A stretch of DNA of 64,000 bases from Photobacterium frigidiphilum (GTDB lineage: Bacteria > Pseudomonadota > Gammaproteobacteria > Enterobacterales > Vibrionaceae). The DNA is taken from contig NZ_PYMJ01000027.1 in NCBI RefSeq assembly GCF_003025615.1, forward strand, positions 1-64,000, written 5' to 3'. The notes under the pieces were generated by a model, which saw only the letters and a program-made list of their open reading frames with translations, was not told the DNA's origin and did no database searches. How positions within the stretch are numbered: the stretch's first letter is position 1; the number at the start of each line of letters is the position of its first letter. Shown piece after piece: positions 8,101 to 17,686 of the stretch. The position numbers were made by a program, and so were the translations under genes.

Positions 8101-8697
8101 AGTATTCAAGATGCATTAGTGAATGCAACCATCTATAAAGGCACTGTGATCCAACAGCTCAAAACTGACACTGAGATGTTAGTACGTAAAATTAATGCGC
8201 AAGTTAAAACTGAACAGAAGAGCGCGATTGAAAGCATTGAAATTTTACAAGATAAGCTAGTTAATTTTGAAGATTTTAAGTTACTGGACCTAGCGAGGCA
8301 AGAACAGCTTACATCTGAGTTTAGTCGTGTAATGACGAAGCTAAAACAACAATCATTGATTGCGATGTTACGTGATGAAGCAAGGCGCTTTGAGGAGCAA
8401 GCATATACTCAGTTAGTTCAAAAATTGATGGACTGGTCACAACCAAGCCCAGAACCTAAAGATAACAGCAAGCCAGATGCAGAACCTCAGAAGGGTTCAA
8501 CTAGTGGGAAAACCAAAATCATTTCAGGTGTTCAAGAGTCAGTTAAATCGCAAGTAAAGAGTGTTTCTGCTAGACAGATCAAGGTTGAATACGCTAAGCC
8601 TTGGCTTTCAACAGCAAGTGATGTTGAAGAGTATGTTGAAGAGTACAAAAAAGCGCTACTACAAACCATTAATGATGGGAAGAATATTCAGTTATGA
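5134..8697 (+). CDS. brxC: BREX ATPase BrxC
   Basis: 1187 residues, usual for BrxC/PglY-type P-loop ATPases. The Walker A motif GFFGSGKSHLLKM lies at residues about 66-78 and a Walker B-like FFVDEVGQYV near 253. Long helical stretches fill the C-terminal half, and a charged linker near residue 1110 (PSPEPKDNSKPDAEP) precedes the end. BrxC is required for phage defence and probably drives remodelling of the BREX-DNA complex. Its stop overlaps the start of a truncated ATPase frame (ATGA), which then leads directly into pglX. Confidence 0.93.
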   Translation: MNMKLEQLFNKKVDRPIEGVIKADDDVALYVELDEYVITDEVAKRLDIFLDAYLNYQGANGVWVSGFFGSGKSHLLKMLALLLENNPIEDITPLEIFLEKRPLNEGGIFANDLKRAVSIPSDSILFNIDQKADVISKTELDALIAVFVKVFDEHCGFYGKQAYIAQFERELKDDHLLDEFKSKFKYISGMEWEKGRARAKRMADAVDKAYNEVSGQNVSGILDKYRADYRLSIEDFAEQVQSYIVEQEEGFRLNFFVDEVGQYVAGNIKLMTNLQTVAESLATKCKGQAWVIVTAQEDMSSVLGEVNQQSENDFTKIQARFKNRMKLTSQDVAEVIQRRLLEKKDEFIPVLSDLYHEQENSFKTLFNFADGSQSYKNFKDREHFLQSYPFIPYQFGLFQSAIQNLSTYGAFEGKHSSVGERSMLGVFQQVAVAIKDHKLGELATFDLMFEGIRTALKTANQQAILRAELNLDNKFAVRLLKALFLVKYVKEFKPTIRNLCVLMHDSFSRNLPSLKLEVEEALNLLEKETYIQRNGDLFEYLTDEEQDVEKAIKDTEIDSDVIAAQLDKLIYDGVLKNRKIRWEENSQDYPFSRKLDDKLSGRENELAINVITSFHDYRDAYEKHKSDTLFNHELRLVLPESARLVGDLVLYKQTEKYVAHETKATQQDNIKRILTEKGLQNVERYNQLKALTSKLVGSATYFVAGKEVELSGEDGQSKMVRAFGELIKYTYPNLKMLRDITYRENDIADIIKKAGQGLLGEDAQLPEPQQEMFSHIQSNSRGGIRTTVKSLLEKFESKPYGWSFAAILCNLAHLCANGKVEVREATNLLDDANLSRTLRNISVHSNLILDPQVEFTPSQIRAVKNFYNDYFEMVAHASEPKAIAKELQESFSTQATELDKLQSQADQYPFLRVLSDIVIKLNDFKTRPYTWFMTELAKQEDTWFDYKDQTIDPVVKFMKGAKKAIYDDAKQVITEQKANIEYVEGDEYKSIQDALVNATIYKGTVIQQLKTDTEMLVRKINAQVKTEQKSAIESIEILQDKLVNFEDFKLLDLARQEQLTSEFSRVMTKLKQQSLIAMLRDEARRFEEQAYTQLVQKLMDWSQPSPEPKDNSKPDAEPQKGSTSGKTKIISGVQESVKSQVKSVSARQIKVEYAKPWLSTASDVEEYVEEYKKALLQTINDGKNIQL

Positions 8698-8819
8698 TTA
8701 CTGCATTATCACTAGAGAACTTTGCTGCATTTAAGAAGCTGGATTTGGAGTTTTCATCGGGTATTAACATTATTATTGGTGAAAACTCTGTTCGCCGAAT
8801 CAGTGAAGGTACTGAATAA
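8694..8819 (+). pseudogene. N-terminal scar of an AAA/RecF-like ATPase gene
   Basis: 41 codons, coupled to brxC by ATGA and ending right at the pglX ATG (TAA-ATG). The product begins like RecF/OLD/AAA15-class ATPases: MITALSLENFAAFKKLDLEF, then GINIIIGENS, where a P-loop should continue with GKT/GKS. Instead the frame passes to VRRISEGTE and stops. The Walker lysine and everything after it are gone, so an internal deletion has removed a gene of at least several hundred codons while keeping the pglX ribosome-binding site (GAAGG near 8804). Accessory ATPases are known insertions in BREX operons. Confidence 0.7.
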
Positions 8820-11800
8820 ATGGATACATCCAGATTAAAAAAATTCGCCCAATTCGCGCGCAGAAGCTTGATTGAGCAAATCCAAAGCAAGTTAAGACTC
8901 GTGCTAGCAGAAGAAAGCTTAGCTCGTCGTGAGTCACCTAAAGCGATCAAAGAGTTAGAACAGAAAAAGCAAGGTCTTGGTGAAGATCAGCTTATTGAGC
9001 GAGTTGCTTATACTTGGTTTAATCGATTTTGTGCCCTTAGATTTATGGATGTCAACCAGTACAATCGTATTATGGTAATTTCACCAATCTCAGGGCAGTT
9101 TCAACCAGAAATTTTAGCAGAAGCTAAAGCGGGCCACCTAGATGATACAGTTTTCAATGATAAGGCTCGTGAGACGATACAAGGCTTATTGAGTGGCTCT
9201 ACTCCTAGCCGAGATGGTCAGTCAGAAGCATATCGAATGATGATTGTAGCGGTTTGTAACGATTATCATCGTTTAATGCCTTACTTATTTGAGCGCATTG
9301 AAGATTACACAGAACTGTTGATGCCTGATGATTTACTCTCAGACAATTCTATATTGGCTTATACCCGTGAAGCGATGACACCTGAAAATTGTGAATCGGT
9401 TGAGTCAATTGGTTGGCTATATCAGTTCTATATTTCTGAGAAAAAAGATCAGGTTTTTGAAGGTTTAAAGAAAAACAAAAAGATCACACCTGAAAATATA
9501 CCAGCAGCGACTCAGTTGTTTACACCACACTGGATAGTTAAGTACCTTGTCGAAAACTCACTCGGCCGCTTATGGATGCTTAATAACCCAAGCTCTAAAG
9601 TAATTGAGCAGATGGATTATTACATTAAGCCTGTCGAAGAAGAGAAAGACTTTTTGAAAATCTCTAGCCCAGAGGAAATCAAAGTCTGTGATCCTGCATG
9701 TGGCTCTGGACATATGCTAACCTATGCATATGACTTGCTTTATACCATCTATTTAGATGCAGGCTATGACTCTACAGAGATCCCTGAAAAAATCTTAATC
9801 AATAACCTGTTTGGTATTGAAATTGATCAGCGTGCTGCTGAATTGGCTGCTTTCGCCCTAAGTATGAAAGCTATAAAGGGTAATCCTCAGGATGATAGTA
9901 ATAATCGACGTCGTTTTTTCCGTAATCCAATAAAACCTAATATATGTCGTTTGGAAAGAGTAATAATTGATGATGATGCGCTAGAAGAATACGTAGACTT
10001 TGTTGGGCATGATCTATTCACGCCGGAATTAAGAAAGACATTAACTGAATTTGAAGAAGCCGATAACTTCGGTTCATTAATTCAGCCAACGCTAAAAAAT
10101 GCAGAAGAAGTACTTGCGGCCATTGAAGCTAAGGATACCCAAGTAGACATTTTCTTGGCTGATACGCACAAATCTATATTAAGAGTGTTAGAACAAGTAA
10201 AGTACTTAAACCCTATTTATCATGCGGTTATAGCCAATCCTCCTTATTTAGGGAGTAAAGGAATGAACTTAAGAATGAGTAAATGGGCAAAAGAACATTA
10301 TCCGAACAGTAAATCAGATTTATTTGCTATGTTTATGGAGAGAAACTTAAAGTTTCTATTACGCTCAGGCTTTTCAAGCATGATTAATATGCAAAGCTGG
10401 ATGTTCTTATCATCTTATGAAAAGTTAAGAGACAGCATCCTCAAAAAAGTTGACATTACCTCTATGCTTCACCTAGGTAGTAGAGCATTTGACAGTATAG
10501 GTGGGGAAGTAGTTTCAACGACAGCATTTACTCTAGTCAACAATAAGGTAGATGATTATAAAGCGAAGTATATCCGTTTGTTAGATGGAAATTCTGAAGC
10601 TGAAAAGAAATCAGAGCTTTCTAAGGCGGTTAATGGTACTGACAGTAGTTTAGTTTTTACACGTGCATTAAAAGATTTTAGAAAAATTCCGGGTTTTCCT
10701 ATAGCTTATTGGGTTAGTGAAAATGCTATTAGAGCATTTTCAAGCAAAATGCTTAAGTCTATTGTTGAAGTCAAGGGAGGTATGTCGACCTCTAACAACA
10801 ATAGGTTTTTAAGGTATTGGCATGAGGTTGATAAAGATAATATAGGACTAGGCTTAACTTCTGAATCAGCAAATAATAGTTGCTTTAAATGGTTTCCATA
10901 CAATAAAGGTGGTGATTTCCGTAAATGGTATGGTAATTTTGAGTATATTGTGAATTGGGAAAATGATGGTGCTGAAATAAAACATGCTGTAGTTAATAAT
11001 CCATCAGATCCCAATACAACTCATTGGTCTAGACGTATATTTAATACTGAATATTTTTTTAGTTCGGGTATTACGTGGGGAGATATAAATACCACTACGT
11101 TATCAGCTAGGGCGCTACCACAAGGGAGTATTTCTGATTCTGTCGGAATAAGCGCTTACAATATTAAATCTGATGAAGAACGAAAGTTTGTTTTAAGCCT
11201 TCTGAATTCTAAGGTTTTAAAGGTTTTCACTGATTTTCTATGCCCTACTATTCACTTCAATTCTGGTCCAATGGGAAAGCTACCTATTTTGTCAGAGGGA
11301 GTATTCCCTTTTGATATCGACAAATTAGTTGATGTGTCGAAAGATGACTGGGATGAGCATGAAGAATCTTGGGACTTTAAAGGAAGTATATTAATCAAAA
11401 ACTTTAATTATGGAGAAACTCTTAAAGATACCTTTGATAAAACTCAACGTATATGGAACGAAAGAGTTGAATTTGTTCAGTCATTTGAGTATCAAATTAA
11501 TGATTATTTGATTGATATTTATGGATTGAAAGAACAGTTGTCTCCAGACATAGAAGTTAAACAAATAACATTATTGTGTAATAGTCACTATCTTTTTAAT
11601 AACCTAAGTGACAAAGTTGAAAGAGATAAGGCATTACTGAAAAATACTATATTAGAGTTTATTTCTTATTTTGTTGGCTGTATTTTTTCTCGTTACTCCA
11701 TCGACAAAAAAGGATTGATAATGGTTAACAAAAATGATTTGTTAGCAGATTATTTAGCCAGCGTTCCTAAACCGACTATCGAGCCAGATGAAGATAATGT

Positions 11801-12368
11801 TATCCCAATTATCAACTTTGATGGGGATTGGTTTGAAGATGATATTACTGAACGATTTAAATCCTTCTTGAAAGTAACATTCGGTGAAGAGCACTTCGCT
11901 GAAAATTTGGTATTCATTGAGAAGGCTATTGGTAAGGATCTTAAGAAGTACTTTGTTAAAGATTTCTACACCGATCATATTAAGCAATACAAAAAACGCC
12001 CTATCTATTGGATGTTCTCTAGCCCTAAAGGGTCATTCAATGCATTGATCTATATGCATCGCTACCATAATGATACGGTGAGTGTGGTACTGAATAACTA
12101 CTTGCGCGAGTTCCGTACTAAACTACAGGCTCGAAAAGAAAGTTATGAGCAAGTTGAAATCAGTGCATCAGCTAGCCAGAAAGATAAAACGCAAGCGATA
12201 AAAGCTATCGCGAAGATAAATAAGGTACTAGATGAAATCAATGATTATGAGCATGATGTGCTTTACCCATTGGCGGGTGAAAAAGTCGAGATAGACTTAG
12301 ATGATGGTGTGAAGCATAACTACCCGCTATTTGGCAAAGCACTTAAAAAAGTACCTGGTTTATCGTAA
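8820..12368 (+). CDS. pglX: BREX adenine-specific DNA methyltransferase PglX (BrxX)
   Basis: 1182 residues, typical of type 1 BREX PglX. The SAM-binding motif I, VCDPACGSGHML, lies at residues about 290-301 and the catalytic motif IV, NPPY, near 472; both are intact. PglX methylates host DNA at a non-palindromic site and marks self from phage DNA. The large C-terminal half would contain the target-recognition region and has no obvious break. The ATG follows the preceding scar with no gap, and pglZ begins 8 bp after the stop. Confidence 0.95.
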   Translation: MDTSRLKKFAQFARRSLIEQIQSKLRLVLAEESLARRESPKAIKELEQKKQGLGEDQLIERVAYTWFNRFCALRFMDVNQYNRIMVISPISGQFQPEILAEAKAGHLDDTVFNDKARETIQGLLSGSTPSRDGQSEAYRMMIVAVCNDYHRLMPYLFERIEDYTELLMPDDLLSDNSILAYTREAMTPENCESVESIGWLYQFYISEKKDQVFEGLKKNKKITPENIPAATQLFTPHWIVKYLVENSLGRLWMLNNPSSKVIEQMDYYIKPVEEEKDFLKISSPEEIKVCDPACGSGHMLTYAYDLLYTIYLDAGYDSTEIPEKILINNLFGIEIDQRAAELAAFALSMKAIKGNPQDDSNNRRRFFRNPIKPNICRLERVIIDDDALEEYVDFVGHDLFTPELRKTLTEFEEADNFGSLIQPTLKNAEEVLAAIEAKDTQVDIFLADTHKSILRVLEQVKYLNPIYHAVIANPPYLGSKGMNLRMSKWAKEHYPNSKSDLFAMFMERNLKFLLRSGFSSMINMQSWMFLSSYEKLRDSILKKVDITSMLHLGSRAFDSIGGEVVSTTAFTLVNNKVDDYKAKYIRLLDGNSEAEKKSELSKAVNGTDSSLVFTRALKDFRKIPGFPIAYWVSENAIRAFSSKMLKSIVEVKGGMSTSNNNRFLRYWHEVDKDNIGLGLTSESANNSCFKWFPYNKGGDFRKWYGNFEYIVNWENDGAEIKHAVVNNPSDPNTTHWSRRIFNTEYFFSSGITWGDINTTTLSARALPQGSISDSVGISAYNIKSDEERKFVLSLLNSKVLKVFTDFLCPTIHFNSGPMGKLPILSEGVFPFDIDKLVDVSKDDWDEHEESWDFKGSILIKNFNYGETLKDTFDKTQRIWNERVEFVQSFEYQINDYLIDIYGLKEQLSPDIEVKQITLLCNSHYLFNNLSDKVERDKALLKNTILEFISYFVGCIFSRYSIDKKGLIMVNKNDLLADYLASVPKPTIEPDEDNVIPIINFDGDWFEDDITERFKSFLKVTFGEEHFAENLVFIEKAIGKDLKKYFVKDFYTDHIKQYKKRPIYWMFSSPKGSFNALIYMHRYHNDTVSVVLNNYLREFRTKLQARKESYEQVEISASASQKDKTQAIKAIAKINKVLDEINDYEHDVLYPLAGEKVEIDLDDGVKHNYPLFGKALKKVPGLS

Positions 12369-12376
12369 GGCATTTC

Positions 12377-14962
12377 ATGACAACGAGAATTACAGTAGCG
12401 CTTAAACGTTTATTCGAAAAAAACAGAATCGTTTTTTGGTATGACGACAAGCAAGAGCTACGTGAAGACTTTGAAAGCTTACAGCTAGAAAATGTCGACA
12501 AAATAGAAATTCGCAATAACGAATTTTCTATCAAACATAGGCTTTTGCGTGAACAGCCTAAAACGCAGTTTCTGCTGTACAAAGAAGACAAGCAACCAGA
12601 ACCGCTCAAGAACTGGTTATACGATATAGAGCTTGCGAATACTGTATTCAAAACAGATCAAGCTGCTATATGGCTTAGTGAGTTGGAGCTGCCTGGTGAG
12701 TTTTCCGAGTTGGTTGAGAAGCACGCTAAGTTCTTTGAGCCTCAAGGCAACGTAGAAGATGCCCGCTCTCTAGCAGAGTTAAGAAAGCAAACTCTAAAGA
12801 GTTTGCTTGATTCTGATGACACGATTAGCCAAGTTAGGTTAAAAATGTTGGCTATAGCCGCTGGGGTAAAGCAAAAAGGCGATGCTCGTTTAGATGTGCT
12901 TTTAGAGCTATTGATGGCTGAACAAGCCGCTGGTAATACATACTCATTTATCGAGCGCTGTAATCTTAATGAGTTTTTGTGGCAACAGGTGGCTATTCAA
13001 TATGGCTACCGAAGTGACAGTCCATCAGTTATGGACTTCGTTTTTGAATTGTTTAAGTTTAGCTATCTTGCAGAGCTTACAACAGGCTTGCAAGGAATTA
13101 GTTTAGACTCTGATGCTTCACAGAAACAAAATATGACAAACAGCTCCCTGGTGTTTTTTAAACGCTGGAAGGACAGTCGTACGCATCAGGGCACTTTTGA
13201 GGTCCTTTCCAAAAAGTGCACTTCAGATTTGAATATCGAAAGTGATTTACAACTACGCACGTTAAATGAAATTTTGGATCTAGATTATTTCGAGCTGATA
13301 GATGTAAAAGTCATTCATGATCTTGTTAATGGTGTTGCTCAACGCACATATTCTCAAGGAGAAGTTGCGCTTTGGTGCCGTCAAAGAAGACAAGGACATT
13401 GGTATAAGAAATATGAGCTTCTCTACGAGGCCGTAGATGTAGCCAGCCAGTTTTTTGCATTGTTAGATGCGACTCAATTCGAAATGTCCGACGCATCACA
13501 AGCTGTTCAGCGGTATACAAGCCAGTGGTTTAAACTTGATCAACTCTATCGTCAGTATATTTATGCGCTTAAAGTATCTTCGCAACATTCTTTGCTAGGT
13601 TCGTTAACCACGCAAATTGAAAATTTGTACGTCAATAATTATGTACAGCCACTTACAAACGCATGGCAGCAGCATGTTGATGCTATGAATACATGGCAGG
13701 TTCCAGATATTGAACCACAGAAACATTTTTTCAAAAAGTATGTAGACGGCCAGTATTTAGCTAAAAAGAAAAAGGTTTGCGTCATTATTTCAGATGCATT
13801 CCGTTATGAAGCTGGTGAGGAAATGGTTAGCCGTATCAGGCAAGAAGATCGCTTTGAAGCGACGATTAACCATGCCTTATCCTCTATGCCAAGCTATACC
13901 CAACTTGGGATGGCTTCTCTACTGCCACAATCCAAAGAGTATCCATTACAGTTAGCTGACAACAAAACTGGCACTGTTTTGATGGGGGAACTTTCCACAC
14001 AAGGTACAGGTAACCGAGATAAAATATTAAAAACTATTCTTGGTGGGCGAGCTAGTGCGGTTAAAGCTAAAGATCTAATTGAGAATACTCAAGCTAATAA
14101 TCGAGAGATAATTAAGGCTAATGACGTTCTGTACATTTATCACAACCGTATTGATCATACGGGTGACAAAATGCAGTCAGAAGGTGAGGCATTTGAAGCC
14201 ACAGAGAAGACTTTTGATGATCTCATTAAGCTTGTAAAGAAGCTCACTAATGCCAATGCAAGCAATGTTCTGATTACAGCGGATCATGGATTTATATATC
14301 AAAACAGTGTGTTAGATGAAAGTGACTACCTCATAAAAGATGTTGAGGGTGAGATTCTTTATAACGATAGACGTTTTGTTTTAGGTAAAGGTTTAACTTG
14401 TGGTAAGTCACTAAAATCTTTCAGTGGAGGTGAGCTTGGTGTAGTTGGTGATGTGCATGCTGTTGTGCCGAAAGGCATTCAGCGTTTACGTTTAAGTGGC
14501 TCCGGTAGCCGCTTCGTGCATGGTGGAGCCTCTCTTCAAGAAGTGATTGTCCCAATTATTAGTATCAATAAGAAACGTTCCAGTGATATCCGAATGGTTG
14601 ATGTTGATGTGCTTAGAAGTGGATCAACTGTTATCACTAGTGGGCAAATCTCAGTTACCTTGTATCAGGTAGACGCTGTAACTGAAAAAACACAATATAG
14701 AGCACTACGGCTGGGTATTTATACTGAATCGGGCACTCTTATTTCAGATAGTCACACGGTTGATTTGGATCTGACTTCAGACAATTCTAGAGAACGTGAA
14801 ATGAAGCTGCGTTTCTTGCTAAATCAAGAGGCTGATTCGGCTAATAACCAAGAAGTTATCTTAAAACTAGAAGAGACGGTAGCTGGCACAAATCAATTCA
14901 AATCCTATAAAGAGCTACGATATACAATTCGTCGTTCTTTTACGTCAGACTTTGATTTTTAG
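12377..14962 (+). CDS. pglZ: BREX alkaline-phosphatase-like protein PglZ
   Basis: 861 residues. The PglZ domain shows metal-binding alkaline phosphatase superfamily motifs: CVIISDAFRYEAGEEM near residue 470 and LITADHGF near 633. PglZ is the most widespread BREX marker and is required for defence; a nuclease or phosphatase activity has been suggested for the family. AAGG stands 7 nt before the ATG. The gene is intact and continuous, consistent with a functional locus. Confidence 0.95.
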   Translation: MTTRITVALKRLFEKNRIVFWYDDKQELREDFESLQLENVDKIEIRNNEFSIKHRLLREQPKTQFLLYKEDKQPEPLKNWLYDIELANTVFKTDQAAIWLSELELPGEFSELVEKHAKFFEPQGNVEDARSLAELRKQTLKSLLDSDDTISQVRLKMLAIAAGVKQKGDARLDVLLELLMAEQAAGNTYSFIERCNLNEFLWQQVAIQYGYRSDSPSVMDFVFELFKFSYLAELTTGLQGISLDSDASQKQNMTNSSLVFFKRWKDSRTHQGTFEVLSKKCTSDLNIESDLQLRTLNEILDLDYFELIDVKVIHDLVNGVAQRTYSQGEVALWCRQRRQGHWYKKYELLYEAVDVASQFFALLDATQFEMSDASQAVQRYTSQWFKLDQLYRQYIYALKVSSQHSLLGSLTTQIENLYVNNYVQPLTNAWQQHVDAMNTWQVPDIEPQKHFFKKYVDGQYLAKKKKVCVIISDAFRYEAGEEMVSRIRQEDRFEATINHALSSMPSYTQLGMASLLPQSKEYPLQLADNKTGTVLMGELSTQGTGNRDKILKTILGGRASAVKAKDLIENTQANNREIIKANDVLYIYHNRIDHTGDKMQSEGEAFEATEKTFDDLIKLVKKLTNANASNVLITADHGFIYQNSVLDESDYLIKDVEGEILYNDRRFVLGKGLTCGKSLKSFSGGELGVVGDVHAVVPKGIQRLRLSGSGSRFVHGGASLQEVIVPIISINKKRSSDIRMVDVDVLRSGSTVITSGQISVTLYQVDAVTEKTQYRALRLGIYTESGTLISDSHTVDLDLTSDNSREREMKLRFLLNQEADSANNQEVILKLEETVAGTNQFKSYKELRYTIRRSFTSDFDF

Positions 14963-15025
14963 GTCGATTAATACACATATTCAAGCTGACATGGACGTTG
15001 GTAAACAAAGCACTAGGGCGAGTAT

Positions 15026-17101
15026 ATGAGTGAACTTAACCAGAAAATTTGTGACGAATTTGCGGGATTAGTTGTAAGAAAAGATCTAGTCAAGACCGTA
15101 AAAGGCAATGCCATCGTCCCGTCTTACGTGTTGGAATACTTACTGGGGCAATACTGCGCCACGAACGATGAAGCGAGTATAGAATCGGGTATCCAAACGG
15201 TTAAAGAAATTTTAGCTAAACACTATGTTCACCGAAATGAAGCTGGATTAGTTCGCTCTACTATTCGAGAAAAAGGCCGTTATAAGATCATTGATAAGGT
15301 CAGTGTTTCTTTAAATGACAAAAAAGATGTGTATGAGGCAGAGTTTTCAAACCTTGGTATTAAAAAGGTTTTGATCGATTCAGGGACAGTGAAGAAACAT
15401 CCTAAGCTATTGGTGGGTGGCGTCTGGGTAATCGCTGACATTGAGTACGATCATACTGATGATAAAGATACCAGTCCCTGGTTGTTGAGTACCATCAAGC
15501 CAATACAGATGTCGCACTTCGATTATGACGGTTACATTGATTCTCGCAGTAAGTTTAATCTTGATGAGTGGATTGATGTATTAGTACAAAGCATAGGCTT
15601 TAATCCGGAGTTTTTTGGTCGTAGAAGCAAGCTGATGCAACTAGTGCGTTTGATTCCGTTCTGTGAGCGAAATTATAATTTAATCGAGCTAGGCCCTAAG
15701 GGAACTGGTAAATCGCATATCTACTCCGAGTTTTCACCTCACGGTATCTTGATTTCTGGTGGCGAAGTAACGGTACCTAAATTATTTGTGAATAATTCCA
15801 GTGGCAAGTTAGGGTTAGTTGGCTATTGGGATACAGTAGCGTTTGACGAATTTGCAGGTAAGCAGAAGCGAGTCGATAAAGCCCTTGTAGATATTATGAA
15901 AAACTACATGGCTAACAAATCATTTTCTCGGGGTGTTGAAACGCTCGGGGCTGATGCATCGATGGCTTTTGTTGGTAATACCGAACACAGTTTACCTTAC
16001 ATGTTAAAGCATTCGGATTTGTTTGATGCGTTACCAGAGAAGTTTTATGATTCAGCATTTTTAGATCGACTCCACTTTTATATTCCGGGTTGGGAAGTGG
16101 ATATTATTCGTGGCGAAATGTTCTCTGATGGCTACGGTTTCGTAGTTGACTATCTCGCTGAGGTGCTACGCCACCTAAGGAATCAAGATTATTCGGATCA
16201 ATACCAAGAGTATTTCCAATTATCTTCTCAAATATCTACCCGTGATAGGGATGCGGTTCATAAGACGTTTAGTGGATTAATGAAGATCTTGTTTCCTCAA
16301 GGTGGGGCAACTGAAACTGAAATAGAAGAGATCTTGAAGTTTGCAATGGAAGGTCGAAAACGGGTTAAAGACCAGCTGTTTAGAATTGATAGTACCTATG
16401 CGGATGTTAACTTTGCCTATAGCAACAACGCGGGTAAAGAAGCTCCAGTTCAAACTCTCGAGGAATTACAATATCCTAACTATTTTAACAAAACAGTTGG
16501 AGAAGTAACTGATATTGGAATGCCTGATCTTGATATTGACTTGGTGCATTCATCTTCAGAGAGCGAGAAGTCAAAGTCAGATAATGTTGGTGAGTATAGA
16601 GATGAAGAGCTTAAAGAGCAGCACCTTACGGTCGCAGAAAACCAACAAGGAGTGAGTTATGACAGCTTATTTGGTCCATACTTCAAAGGTGCAAAGCACA
16701 TAACTATTATAGATCCATATATCCGGTTGTTCTATCAAGCAAAGAATTTGATGGAGCTATTAGAAACCATTATCAAACAAAAATCAGAGGAAGAAGAAGT
16801 TGTTGTTAGTTTGATAACGGTTGAAGATGACTTCAAAGGCGAGCAGCAACGTGAATACTTTGAAAAAATCCAGGCTTCTATGTTTGCTGTTGGTATTAAG
16901 TTTTCCTACTCATTTGAGATTTCTGATAGTCAACATGCCAGATATGTCGTGATAGATACAGGGTGGAAAGTATCCTTGGACCGTGGGTTGGATATTTTTC
17001 AGCAGTATGATGTCAATGATGCTTTTAGCCTGACCAATCGTTTACAGAAACATCGAGCATGTAAGGCATTTGAAGTTACATTTATTAAAACTGATACGTA
17101 G
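15026..17101 (+). CDS. brxL: BREX AAA+ protein BrxL with MIT_C-like C-terminus
   Basis: 691 residues. An N-terminal region of about 200 residues is followed by the BrxL AAA+ core, with Walker A GPKGTGKSHIYSEF near residue 222 and Walker B AFDEFAGK near 271. After an acidic, serine-rich linker (about 500-540) comes a domain (about 552-691) with ITIIDPYIRLFYQAKNL and, later, GWKVSLDRGLDIFQ. This looks like the phospholipase D-like MIT_C domain of eukaryotic MITD1, and I see no Lon-type Ser-Lys protease motifs. BrxL forms DNA-loaded rings needed for phage exclusion. The gene stands 63 bp after pglZ and closes the operon. Confidence 0.9.
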   Translation: MSELNQKICDEFAGLVVRKDLVKTVKGNAIVPSYVLEYLLGQYCATNDEASIESGIQTVKEILAKHYVHRNEAGLVRSTIREKGRYKIIDKVSVSLNDKKDVYEAEFSNLGIKKVLIDSGTVKKHPKLLVGGVWVIADIEYDHTDDKDTSPWLLSTIKPIQMSHFDYDGYIDSRSKFNLDEWIDVLVQSIGFNPEFFGRRSKLMQLVRLIPFCERNYNLIELGPKGTGKSHIYSEFSPHGILISGGEVTVPKLFVNNSSGKLGLVGYWDTVAFDEFAGKQKRVDKALVDIMKNYMANKSFSRGVETLGADASMAFVGNTEHSLPYMLKHSDLFDALPEKFYDSAFLDRLHFYIPGWEVDIIRGEMFSDGYGFVVDYLAEVLRHLRNQDYSDQYQEYFQLSSQISTRDRDAVHKTFSGLMKILFPQGGATETEIEEILKFAMEGRKRVKDQLFRIDSTYADVNFAYSNNAGKEAPVQTLEELQYPNYFNKTVGEVTDIGMPDLDIDLVHSSSESEKSKSDNVGEYRDEELKEQHLTVAENQQGVSYDSLFGPYFKGAKHITIIDPYIRLFYQAKNLMELLETIIKQKSEEEEVVVSLITVEDDFKGEQQREYFEKIQASMFAVGIKFSYSFEISDSQHARYVVIDTGWKVSLDRGLDIFQQYDVNDAFSLTNRLQKHRACKAFEVTFIKTDT

Positions 17102-17177
17102 GTTATTGGGGTTTGAAGTCCAACGGTACAATTTCGTACGTTAAGTTTTTTCGTCCAATAATTCAATCTATTAGAGA

Positions 17178-17342
17178 GTGAGCGGTGTTCTACACGTTGA
17201 GGCTAACGTTCCAAGGTAAAAGAGGCTCAATATCATCGGGATTTGCACACAAATGCTCTAAACCGTGGACGATATAATCATAAGGAACCAAGCCGTTAGC
17301 CTTCGCGGTTTCTATGTGGCTGTAAAGCACCGCACTTGATGG
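17178..17342 (-). pseudogene. IS66 transposase 3' remnant
   Basis: About 50 codons matching the very C-terminus of the complete IS66 transposase at 21.5 kb (shared ETAKANGLVPYDYI and NPDDIEP), with a degenerate terminal repeat (GTGAGCG at 17178). Homology stops near 17342. The copy differs at many positions from the intact IS, so it is an older, separate insertion that has decayed. It lies just past brxL and marks the edge of the BREX block. Confidence 0.8.
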
Positions 17343-17437
17343 TAAGAAATTTGAATATTTTTTACCAATTAACGTCGGCTGGCGCAAACTGACTCTTTTT
17401 CACCACTCACTCACATTCAATTAACTCGAAAACAGGT

Positions 17438-17686
17438 TTACTCAATCTGAGCCAGTGCCTGTTTAATTAACGTTGAATGCTCAATTAAAACGGATAATTG
17501 CTTGTCGAGAGTCATATGATTATTTCGTATTAGAATGATATCAAGCGCTAGCCTTAATACGTCATGCTCTGTAGGTGCAAACTTAAAGGTATTATTTATG
17601 TGGTGTATTTCTTTGGCTGCTAGTTCCGTTGCCATACAGTGGCTAAGCATTGCATTAATGGCAATGATATCGTGGTTCATTAACAT
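17438..17686 (-). CDS. Small hypothetical protein
   Basis: 82 residues, mostly helical, without signal or membrane segment and with no motif I recognise (MNHDIIAINAMLSHCMATEL at the start). The Shine-Dalgarno is weak (TGGA). It stands alone between an IS remnant and a gene-poor region. It could be a small regulator or a decayed gene. Confidence 0.4.
   Translation of the reverse strand: MLMNHDIIAINAMLSHCMATELAAKEIHHINNTFKFAPTEHDVLRLALDIILIRNNHMTLDKQLSVLIEHSTLIKQALAQIE

Noticed and set aside
8669..8950. 93-codon - frame over the brxC-pglX junction
   Set aside because: Shadow of the coding strand; the + strand there is explained by brxC, the ATPase scar and pglX.
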